From an uncultured Aquimarina sp. (GTDB lineage Bacteria > Bacteroidota > Bacteroidia > Flavobacteriales > Flavobacteriaceae): DNA of 64,000 nucleotides. Below, one piece after another: positions 37,131-44,481 of this stretch. A program made the position numbers and the translations under genes. Position 1 is the first letter of the stretch. Each line of letters opens with the position of its first letter. The notes under the pieces are model-generated. The model did not search any database. It was not told where the DNA came from and worked only from the letters and a program-made list of their open reading frames with translations. The DNA lies in NCBI GenBank assembly GCA_947498775.1, contig CANMLL010000005.1, positions 124,001-188,000 on the forward strand. Reading direction: 5' to 3'.

Positions 37131-37288
37131 AGCTACTTTTTAGGGCAAATATAAGACTTATCTTACAAGTATATAAGGATGTTTATTACAAAAAGTTGTA
37201 GTAATACAAAGATTTTGCAGGTTATTAACAATCTTAAACGCTATTATATTTATCTTTACCGCTATATTGGCTGGTAGTTCGAAAGGAT

Positions 37289-37936
37289 ATGAGAATTAGA
37301 TTTTTTCTTTTTTTGTTAATCATTATTCATTGTCAGATAAGTGCACAAATAGAAAGTACTTCTACTTTACGCATAGATAGTGAATCTGATTTTAATACAG
37401 ATAAATACAGTTTATCCAAAGGACTGTCTACACCCGATTCTAACAATAATTTTACGCTTTATACTCCTCCCAAAGGCCTAGAAGATTATGCCCGCAACAA
37501 AAAGCCTTTTAGTATGACAGGCGATGATGGGTTTTTTGATCCAGAAACAGAAGCCACTCCAAAATGGTTTAAAAAAGACAAAGAGGTCAAAGAAGAATAT
37601 AAAAGTGATCAATATCTGGGTGATTTCAAAAGTGGAGGAAAATTCGTAAGGTTAATGTTTCGTGATCACCAATTTGTTGATGGCGATATGGTTAGAATTT
37701 TTGTTAACGACGACGTTATTGCTTCAAACGTTTATCTTTCGGGAGCCTTTCAAGGACTTAAAATTGATCTGTTAAAAGGGTTTAACAAGATTGATATCCA
37801 AGCCTTAAATCAAGGAGAATCAGGTCCTAATACTGCAGAATTTCATCTTTTCGATGATCAAGGAAATTTGCTCACTGGTAATGAGTGGAATCTTACTACT
37901 GGCGTAAAAGCCACACTTATCGTGGTTAAAGAATAA
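37289..37936 (+). CDS. Secreted protein of unknown function
   Basis: This 215-residue protein has a signal peptide ending near Q-I-S-A-Q. Its middle is charged and probably unstructured. A beta-rich C-terminal half (about 115-215) begins with G-D-F-K-S-G-G-K-F-V-R-L-M-F and resembles flavobacterial secreted proteins with no known role. It has its own promoter region and no close partner gene. Confidence 0.6.
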   Translation: MRIRFFLFLLIIIHCQISAQIESTSTLRIDSESDFNTDKYSLSKGLSTPDSNNNFTLYTPPKGLEDYARNKKPFSMTGDDGFFDPETEATPKWFKKDKEVKEEYKSDQYLGDFKSGGKFVRLMFRDHQFVDGDMVRIFVNDDVIASNVYLSGAFQGLKIDLLKGFNKIDIQALNQGESGPNTAEFHLFDDQGNLLTGNEWNLTTGVKATLIVVKE

Positions 37937-38059
37937 CAGAGTTGGCCACCTTTCATAGTCTATTTCTTCATTTTAGTATAGATTGCAATAGAAATCGATA
38001 AAAAGATTTTGTGATTTTTTTTGTGTATGCCATACTGATTAAGAAAATAAGATCCTAAG

Positions 38060-38622
38060 TATGACTAAACCACCCTGCACTTAAAGTGCAGGGGTTTGAT
38101 TTCACTAGGAACTAAAGTCCCTCTTGCCTATTCCAATATGAAATTGGAATTATCGCTGCCATCTCGTCTGTGATGTTCCAAATATTCATTGACCATCTCA
38201 TCTGTTATGTTTCCCGTACTCCAAACACCATAGCCATTTGCCCAAAAATGTTTACCCCAATAGCGATCTCGTATACTAGAAAACTCTTGTTGTAACTTCC
38301 TGGAGGTTCTTCCTTTTAATTGTTTTACTATATAACTAACACTCAACTTTGGAGCATATTCAATGTGCATATGAACATGATCTGCACTAACAACACCTTT
38401 CAATATCTCAATACCTTCTGCTTCACAAATCTGAATCAAAAGTTCTCTGCAACGTATTTGAATATCTCCTCGAAGCACTTTATACCTATACTTAGTAGAC
38501 CAAACTATATGACAGGTCAATCGACTAACTGTATGAGCCCCTTTTCTTTTTTTTGAATCCATCAAATCTAAGATATAGATTTTTTCGCACTACTAAAGTG
38601 CTGCAATGAAATTGCAGGGCTT
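38060..38622 (-). mobile_element. IS200/IS605-type insertion sequence (tnpA only)
   Basis: The element consists of a single transposase gene between two imperfect subterminal hairpins. The left is CCCTGCACTT/AAGTGCAGGG (38073-38093). The right is CTGCAAT/ATTGCAG (38601-38617). Short hairpins instead of inverted terminal repeats, and no tnpB, fit IS200-like elements, which move as single-stranded DNA. The exact ends are not visible by eye. Confidence 0.82.
38128..38565 (-). CDS. tnpA: IS200-type HUH transposase TnpA
   Basis: This 145-residue Y1 transposase has the HUH metal motif (H-V-H-M-H near residue 65) and the catalytic tyrosine helix near 127 (M-V-N-E-Y-L-E-H-H). It would cut and rejoin single-stranded DNA at the element's hairpin ends. 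All key residues are present, so the element may still be active. The N-terminal basic segment and the length are normal for the family. Confidence 0.93.
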   Translation of the reverse strand: MMDSKKRKGAHTVSRLTCHIVWSTKYRYKVLRGDIQIRCRELLIQICEAEGIEILKGVVSADHVHMHIEYAPKLSVSYIVKQLKGRTSRKLQQEFSSIRDRYWGKHFWANGYGVWSTGNITDEMVNEYLEHHRRDGSDNSNFILE

Positions 38623-38769
38623 TCACCCAAATTTGAGACCAGTAAAGAGAGTGAGTTTACTCAAATTACTAAAGATCATGAAGGAGTTATTTTTAAGACA
38701 ACTACCATTTATACCGATAATCACTTTGGCCGTTGTGTTTTTTATTGTTTTCTCAAAATGGGCAATTAA
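38620..38769 (+). pseudogene. Possible 3' gene remnant next to the insertion element
   Basis: An open frame of 49 codons without a start codon abuts the right end of the insertion element. It encodes protein-like sequence (E-T-S-K-E-S-E-F-T-Q-I-T-K-D). It may be the tail of a gene cut by the insertion, but I found no matching 5' part on the left side. Confidence 0.25.
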
Positions 38770-38866
38770 GATGTTATAACAATAATATAAGTTCTGATAA
38801 ATCTTTGATAAAAGATTTAGAAAAAACCCGTTGGGCAAAATGTTTTTGATTCGAATATAACTACTA

Positions 38867-38903
38867 AAAAAAGGACTGTTTTCTTGTAAAACAGTCCTTT
38901 TTG
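38867..38903 (-). terminator. Terminator after the astacin-like gene
   Basis: A perfect stem, AAAAGGACTGTTTT against AAAACAGTCCTTTT, with a 5-base loop and A/T tracts on both sides, lies 26 bases beyond the minus-strand stop codon. Confidence 0.85.
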
Positions 38904-38928
38904 GTTTTTGATTAGAAATATCCTCTAA

Positions 38929-40101
38929 TTATGATCCACAACGACCATTGTTAATCCATCTTCTATTGTTACTCAACGTGTATAAGTATCCATTATAGGT
39001 TACTTTGTCACCAGGGGAGTAGCTATTATTTCTACTGTATTCTGAAACATCAGCACAAATATCAGTACTAGGAGGAGTATCTGTACACTCTGTAATTCTG
39101 TTCCACCCGGCGAAATCTCTCTCATATAAGAAACCTCGATAGGTTACTTTATCTCCTGGAGAGTACGTTCTGCCCCGAACCCATTCTTCAATACCGGCAC
39201 AAGGATTTGTACCAGGAGTACCTCCACCATCAGATGAATATAAGCTATTCGTTCCTTCAATATCTAAAGCAGATATTGCGGCTTGTCGTCTTGGTAAAAC
39301 ATTGCCATTAAGATCTGTAATTGTTGGCCTTCCATTTTTACTAAATGTATAACTACCGTACATCATAGTTGATTTGATATCAAAATCCCTGGTAACCAAA
39401 GTCGCAGAATTACTTTTATAGAATTGGTTTTCGGCACCAGATTGTATATTTTCAAAATTGATAATGATATGATTATCTCTATCAGAGCGGTTTTGTTCAT
39501 GTATATACCCGAGCGTATGCCCAATTTCATGAATAATTACAACTGCTGTAGAACGTGTTCCTAAACGGATAAACCCTCTAGATCCATTCATTCCCAGTGT
39601 TGCAACACCACAGTTGCAAGAATCACCATTACTACTTATCGTTACATAGTTAGACTCATTGGTACGTTCTTTAAAACTCACGTTGGTTTTACTGGACCAT
39701 TCATCCATTGACCTTTGAAGTTCACTTCTTACAGATTGACTTAATCCTTGTATAACATATACAATAGTATTGTTGGTCCATTTACGAACACTGCCACCAA
39801 GTCCTAGTTTTTCATTAATACCGGTATCCGGTTCTTTTTCAAGATCAATATCAGCTTTGGTATCTGTTAATTGCTCGGGGAAGAGTAAGACATCAGTACC
39901 TTGTAGACTAAACATTCCATCTTCTTGCTCTTTTACTAGAACAGATTCTCCTAAAAAGTATTTGTTAACAAATTGTTGTTATTGTCCAATAGTATCAGGA
40001 CCTTCTTGATCAAAGTTTTCGTTTTCTTCGCAAGAAGCAAAAGATAAAGCTATACTAAGAATGCCTATCTTTAGCCCATTTAACGCGGTTTTTGTTTTCA
40101 T
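38929..40101 (-). pseudogene. Astacin-like (M12A) zinc metalloprotease lipoprotein, interrupted by an in-frame stop
   Basis: Read from the ATG at 40101, the gene encodes a lipoprotein signal peptide (L-S-F-A-S-C, Cys24). It then meets TAA at codon 41 (39979-39981) in a run of CAA codons and continues in the same frame as a complete protease of about 350 residues. The protease has the zinc site H-E-I-G-H-T-L-G-Y-I-H-E and the Met-turn S-T-M-M-Y-G. Two chitin-binding-like modules follow (Y-S-P-G-D-K-V-T-Y, twice). An internal ATG at 39915 could start a form without export signal. A single CAA-to-TAA change explains the split, so it is probably a recent pseudogene or a sequencing error. Confidence 0.85.
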
Positions 40102-40724
40102 TAATTTTGTTTTGAGTTTGTGTTTTGTTTTAATTTGTGCACGTTCTTTTAACTGAAGTGTAGATATTATTAGTGTTTAAGAAGCTGTTAAAAATACTGT
40201 TAAAGTATGTTAAAGAATAGAGAAACATATTTTTTCATCGTTTTCATATTGAAATAAACAAAAATCTAGGAACTTTTTAAAATAGGGAGATCCCAGGGTT
40301 TTAACTCGGTTTAATCAGTGTGTAGTAACTTTTCACTTTTTTAAAACATGAATTAGGCTGAAGTTGATTATTACTATTGTAAATTTAGTCTTGTCTCTTT
40401 TCCATTGAAGCGATCTTACCCAACACTACTAATTATTCGTATTGTCTTACAGGTCTATTTTTTGATTTAGGAGATCTAGTTTTTGGCTTTTGAATACCCA
40501 GTAAGTCAAACAAGAAATATAGATATTGAGATTACGCAAGCTTAAGTACTTGCTTACCATTTTTAGTACTGCATAACCAATGATATGCAGTGCAAAAAAG
40601 CTTTTGTCCAAGAACAAAAGCATGATTTTCGGTCGAAACAAAAATAGTCAAGATGAGTACATCATAGACCATCTAAAAAACCAATGTGCAAAATTTTTTG
40701 AATCTATAAGCCAGTGATAAGATA
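40102..40724. other. Intergenic stretch, no gene seen
   Basis: These 623 bases lie between the interrupted protease gene and the regulator of the tail locus. A minus-strand frame at 40447-40641 has no recognisable features. The stretch may be a decayed remnant marking the left edge of the tail island, but I see no attachment site or repeat. Confidence 0.4.
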
Positions 40725-41087
40725 TTACTTTGGCTGTTTAAGAGAAACTTCATTCTCAATGGTACCCTTTTCTAATTTTTCTAATCTTTGTTTTATAACA
40801 TTAAGGTCATTGGTTAAAGCAGAGATATCGATATTCTCTAACTCCTTGTTTCTAAACATTTGTTGGCTCATGTCGAATAAATAATAAGGGTTAATATCAA
40901 AAATTTCAATGATGGTTTTTAATACATCATATCCAGGTTTAGTTCTTTTCCTGCTTCCATCTGGTTGTAATCGCCCACTTATAATACTATCTATAGTGGT
41001 ACTTGTTACGCCAATTTTGGCAGCAAAAGAATTGTTCGATAAGTTTAATTCCTCAATTATTTCCTTAACTCTATTATGAATATTCAT
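40725..41087 (-). CDS. XRE-family regulator of the tail-like locus
   Basis: This 120-residue protein has an N-terminal Cro/CI-type helix-turn-helix (residues 5-60: N-S-F-A-A-K-I-G-V-T-S-T-T-I-D-S-I-I-S-G-R) and a C-terminal coiled coil likely to form dimers. It is transcribed divergently from the tail genes, and the 176-base gap contains a 17-bp palindrome. Repression of the particle genes until a trigger is the natural role by analogy with prophages and tailocins. Confidence 0.85.
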   Translation of the reverse strand: MNIHNRVKEIIEELNLSNNSFAAKIGVTSTTIDSIISGRLQPDGSRKRTKPGYDVLKTIIEIFDINPYYLFDMSQQMFRNKELENIDISALTNDLNVIKQRLEKLEKGTIENEVSLKQPK

Positions 41088-41119
41088 TTTACTAAAAATA
41101 ACAATAATTTAACAGAGAT

Positions 41120-41152
41120 ATTCTGTAAAATGTTTTTACATTCCGTAATATG
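41120..41152. promoter_or_regulatory. Candidate XRE operator
   Basis: The perfect palindrome TGTAAAA-TGT-TTTTACA (41124-41140) lies inside a pair of near-identical direct repeats, ATTCTGTAAAATG and ATTCCGTAATATG, whose starts are 20 bases apart, about two helical turns. It is 33 bases from the regulator's start codon and in the divergent promoter region, so it is a good candidate binding site. Confidence 0.6.
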
Positions 41153-41263
41153 TTGGTATATTTATGGGGTAAATATCTATATTATTAAAAGTATTTAAAA
41201 TAAATGAATTAACACCTCTTTTTTGTTACAAAAGACTGAAAAGAAAGGAAATAAAAAAAGCCT

Positions 41264-41971
41264 ATGATACTTAAGCAATATTATGAACAGAAAAAACAGA
41301 AAATCCATGAGATAATAAATCCCGGTCAAGTCATCAATAATTCGGTTCGTTTATTTAATGATAATGTGTTTGCTGATAGTGATATAGAATTTCCTTTGAT
41401 AATGTTTAAGTATAATCATATTAAATGGAATACTTCTTCAGAGAAAGAGTACAAAGCAGATGTTGATTTTAGCATTTTTATTGTCTTAAAGCCTTCTTTC
41501 GAAAATGACTATTTAGAAAGTTTTGATTTGGCAAGCAAAGTTGATCAAGCGATTCTTTTACATCCTAATAAGGCAGAAATTAGAAAAAACAAAGAAGACA
41601 TTTCAAATGGCATCACTGAAATTGAGCTGATCTCTAATTCCTCATTGAAAGTTAGTGAAGGTCAGTATACTGTAGAGGATGATTATTGGGAAAAGAACAG
41701 TTACTATATATGGGAGATTAATTATAGTACCACATTAATAGAGAAAGAATATAAGAAAAGATATACGATGATTTCTAACAACTTTTTCAATGAAACAGAC
41801 ATAAATGATAAAGAGGAAGAAGTAAGAGGTAATTTGAGAAAGATTGGTTTTGATCTTGATGATTATAATCAGGTTGAGTACAATGGTAAAAAACTCTTGG
41901 TGATAAAAAATGTGGACGAAAAACTTACGATCAATGATATTAAAGAAGTGAACTTAAACGAGTCAGAATAA
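41264..41971 (+). CDS. Probable tail terminator/completion protein
   Basis: This 235-residue protein is the first gene of the tail run. Its first 170 residues have the pattern of phage tail terminators (gpU-type): an N-terminal helix, F-P-L-I-M-F-K-Y, a strand pair V-D-F-S-I-F-I-V-L, and a helix with D-L-A-S-K-V-D-Q-A-I. It would cap the tube and sheath after assembly. Pvc16/Afp16 cap proteins of injection systems are an alternative. The C-terminal 60 residues are an acidic extension of unknown role. Confidence 0.5.
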   Translation: MILKQYYEQKKQKIHEIINPGQVINNSVRLFNDNVFADSDIEFPLIMFKYNHIKWNTSSEKEYKADVDFSIFIVLKPSFENDYLESFDLASKVDQAILLHPNKAEIRKNKEDISNGITEIELISNSSLKVSEGQYTVEDDYWEKNSYYIWEINYSTTLIEKEYKKRYTMISNNFFNETDINDKEEEVRGNLRKIGFDLDDYNQVEYNGKKLLVIKNVDEKLTINDIKEVNLNESE

Positions 41972-42007
41972 TTAAACATCAATCAAAACTATTAATGAAA
42001 AGTCAAT

Positions 42008-42187
42008 ATGAAAAGAAAAAATGGTCTATTAGAAAAAAGGAGAAGATTTGTACAAGACTATGTATTGCAAAACCAGCACAAGCAGATGAAGCTTATCGTA
42101 GCAGAACTTTCGGAACGTTTATTTCTTTCGGAACGTACAATTTATAATATACTTAATCAAAATCCGATTTTGGTAGAAGTAGCATAA
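42008..42187 (+). CDS. Small helix-turn-helix protein
   Basis: This 59-residue basic protein starts M-K-R-K-N-G-L-L-E-K-R-R. It ends with a helix-turn-helix pattern in which L-S-E-R occurs twice (L-S-E-R-L-F-L-S-E-R-T-I-Y-N-I-L). It lies between the terminator-like gene and the sheath promoter, so it may be a second local regulator of the structural genes. The start at 42008 is preferred because an overlapping frame from 41995 lacks such a pattern. Confidence 0.6.
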   Translation: MKRKNGLLEKRRRFVQDYVLQNQHKQMKLIVAELSERLFLSERTIYNILNQNPILVEVA

Positions 42188-42220
42188 ATTACTGAAACTA
42201 CTGTATTTGTATTGTTGGTT

Positions 42221-42253
42221 TTTGGTTTTTTTTCTTACGCAAGATTACCTTTA
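42221..42253 (+). promoter_or_regulatory. Candidate Bacteroidota-type promoter for sheath and tube genes
   Basis: TTTG (42221-42224) is separated by 21 bases from TACCTTTA (42246-42253), close to the consensus TTTG-N19-TAnnTTTG. It lies 46 bases before the sheath ATG, in the only sizeable gap of this part of the locus. Confidence 0.4.
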
Positions 42254-42298
42254 GGTGTTATTGAAGATAAAATATAAACTTAAATAAATTAATACGTA

Positions 42299-43573
42299 AT
42301 GGGTAATTTATTAAATGATGTTGTAATCAACAAATTATCAGGCGGTTTGGGCCGTAGGACTCCCGATAAGGACATGGTTTCCGGATTGTTATTTACTAGT
42401 TCTGTTGGTGCATCTGCTGATGCCGAGGTAGCACCTGTGACTAGAGGTAAGAAAGGGAGTAAAGCTACTTTAGCCACTAAGGTGGTTTTTGAACCAAATG
42501 TTCCACGTAGATTAGCTTCTATTGAAGATGCTGAAGCAATTGGTATTTATGCAAGCTCTGATACTGGAGGTGTTTCAGTGTATTATCAAATCTCACAATT
42601 TTTTAGAATAAACCCTTCAGGTGATTTATGGGTGATGGGTGTTCCAGCTGCTGATTATGCTGCCTTGGTAAATAGATCAAATGATTTACTTATTGCTGCA
42701 GAAGGAGAAATACGTCAACTTGCAATATCGCATAGTGACCTTGCTGCCACTTCTGCAGATACAGATTTGGCTGTTTCGGCGGCGGCTACAATTACAAGAG
42801 AAGCTTTTGAAAAATATCATCGCCCATTAGAGATTTTTATTGAAGGAAAAGGATTTGGAAACTTAGTTCCAGATGTTTCTGCTGCAACAAATCTAGATAC
42901 CTTAAATGCACCTAATGTTTCTGTTGTAATTGCAATGGATAAACAAAAGGCAACAGAGGATAATTATAAAAACACTGCTGCCGTAGGTGTTTTATTAGGG
43001 GCTGTTTCAAGGGCAAAGGTTTCTGAAAATATAGCATGGATTGAAAAGTTTAATCTTACTGGAGAAGGATTTCGATCTATTGGGTTTGTAGGAGGTAATG
43101 ATCTTAAAACAGAAGGAGACCAAAATACCTTGAACGAGAAAAGATATATTTTCGCTCGTAAACATATCGGAATACCAGGTATCTATTTTAACGATAGCCA
43201 TACCTGTATTGAAGTTGAAAATGACTTTGCTTATATAGAAGCAAACAGAACAATTAATAAAGCAGCACGAATAGCACGTACGGCATTATTGCCTAAACTT
43301 AACTCTCCCGTGCTGGTTGATCCAGATTCGGGTAAATTACCACCATCGGTAGTAAAAGGATATGAGACATTATGTCGATCTGCCTTGGAAAGAATGATTA
43401 GTAATGAAGAGGCTTCAGATATTGATGTGTTTGTAGACCCTAATCAGGATATTCTTGCAGATTCACAATTAAAAATAAAGATTGCTGTTGTGCCATTAGG
43501 GACTGCCAGAAAGATAGTAGTTGACCTTGGGTTTAAGAATCCTTTTCAAATAACTGCTGCCGCAGCATCTTAG
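42299..43573 (+). CDS. Contractile tail sheath protein
   Basis: This 424-residue protein has the fold signs of phage and tailocin sheaths: a variable N-terminal part, and a C-terminal half ending in a conserved beta-strand domain (V-V-P-L-G-T-A-R-K-I-V-V-D-L-G-F). The helix W-I-E-K-F and the segment Y-F-N-D-S-H-T-C-I-E-V-E-N-D-F-A-Y-I are also typical of sheaths. The sheath forms the outer, contracting tube that drives the inner tube through the target envelope. There is one sheath gene, unlike the two or three in classical Afp/PVC clusters. The tube gene follows after 32 bases. Confidence 0.9.
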   Translation: MGNLLNDVVINKLSGGLGRRTPDKDMVSGLLFTSSVGASADAEVAPVTRGKKGSKATLATKVVFEPNVPRRLASIEDAEAIGIYASSDTGGVSVYYQISQFFRINPSGDLWVMGVPAADYAALVNRSNDLLIAAEGEIRQLAISHSDLAATSADTDLAVSAAATITREAFEKYHRPLEIFIEGKGFGNLVPDVSAATNLDTLNAPNVSVVIAMDKQKATEDNYKNTAAVGVLLGAVSRAKVSENIAWIEKFNLTGEGFRSIGFVGGNDLKTEGDQNTLNEKRYIFARKHIGIPGIYFNDSHTCIEVENDFAYIEANRTINKAARIARTALLPKLNSPVLVDPDSGKLPPSVVKGYETLCRSALERMISNEEASDIDVFVDPNQDILADSQLKIKIAVVPLGTARKIVVDLGFKNPFQITAAAAS

Positions 43574-43605
43574 TAAAATAGTTATTGTAAAAAAATTAAA
43601 AAGAT

Positions 43606-44031
43606 ATGTCACAATTACCATTAATAAACGGCCAACGACATAGCTGGTCATCTATAGAAGTAAATCTTTTAGATCGTATCGTAACCGGAATAACCTCTAT
43701 AAGTTATGACGATACCGAAATGAAAGAAAATCACTACGGTGCAGGGAATATGCCAGTACATAGAGGTAGAGGTAAATACGAAGCCAATGCATCAATGACT
43801 TTATATAATTACGAGGTAGAGGCAATACAAGCCGCATTACCAAGCGGTAAACGACTTATGGATTCGCCACCTTTTGATGTGAAAATTAGTTTTTTAGATG
43901 AAAGTAACGCGATAATCACCCATGTAATTCGTAATTGCGAATTCAAGTCTAATAATAGAAGTATGAGTCAAGGGGATACCAAAATTGAGGTATCGCTTGA
44001 TCTAATCGTTTCGCATATAGAGTGGAATTAG
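43606..44031 (+). CDS. Tail tube protein
   Basis: This 141-residue protein matches phage-type tail tubes: W-S-S-I-E-V-N-L, then Y-D-D-T-E-M-K-E-N-H-Y-G-A-G, a helix-loop with M-T-L-Y-N-Y-E-V-E-A-I-Q, and I-R-N-C-E-F before a final strand. Stacked hexamers of it would form the rigid inner tube pushed out by the sheath. It directly follows the sheath gene, as expected, and precedes a weak hairpin that could lower expression of downstream genes. Confidence 0.88.
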   Translation: MSQLPLINGQRHSWSSIEVNLLDRIVTGITSISYDDTEMKENHYGAGNMPVHRGRGKYEANASMTLYNYEVEAIQAALPSGKRLMDSPPFDVKISFLDESNAIITHVIRNCEFKSNNRSMSQGDTKIEVSLDLIVSHIEWN

Positions 44032-44060
44032 AAAGATAATTCTTTTCAATATAATCTCAT

Positions 44061-44100
44061 AACCCCCGAACATAGGTATGCTTTTGTTTTGGGGTTTGTT
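44061..44100 (+). terminator. Possible attenuator hairpin after the tube gene
   Basis: AACCCC and GGGGTT arms, with further partial pairing inside (GAACA with TGTTT), form a hairpin in the only gap between tube and chaperone genes, followed by a T-rich stretch. Partial termination here would favour the abundant sheath and tube. Confidence 0.35.
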
Positions 44101-44110
44101 TTAATATATA

Positions 44111-44473
44111 ATGATTTCGAAAGCTATGGAAAATACAGAGACGGCAACTCAAACGGCATTGTTAGATGGTAATATTACACAGGCGCAATTTAATCGTTGG
44201 AAATACCAGTATAAAAGAGTAGTTAAACTAGCTATAGAAGACGACGATGGAACTACCTTGTTTGCTTACTTCAGAAAACCATCTATCGATATACGTTCTG
44301 CTGTTTTGCAGGCTTCCAAAATGGATGAATTTAAAGCGTTAGAAGTCCTATTTAAGAATTGTTATTTAGGTGGAGATCCTTCTATAGAAGAAGAAGATGA
44401 TTTACGTCTTAACATCACTACTTCATTCTCAGATTTTATCCAACCCAAACCAGTGACTATAGAGGTGTTATAA
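44111..44473 (+). CDS. Tail-assembly-chaperone-like protein, copy A
   Basis: This 120-residue acidic protein sits where tail-assembly chaperones occur in contractile phages, right after the tube. It is a paralogue of the protein at 52602-53078: both have R-W-K-x-Q-Y-K-x-V/I, an A-Y-F-x-x-P segment and A-L-E-x-L-F-x-x-C. An internal ATG at 44126 is an alternative start. The chaperone role is inferred from position, size and acidity. Confidence 0.55.
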   Translation: MISKAMENTETATQTALLDGNITQAQFNRWKYQYKRVVKLAIEDDDGTTLFAYFRKPSIDIRSAVLQASKMDEFKALEVLFKNCYLGGDPSIEEEDDLRLNITTSFSDFIQPKPVTIEVL

Positions 44474-44481
44474 GCTAATTT

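Noticed and set aside
40447..40641. Minus-strand frame left of the XRE gene, considered as a transposase fragment
   Set aside because: No catalytic motif or terminal repeat can be seen, and the composition does not distinguish it from chance.
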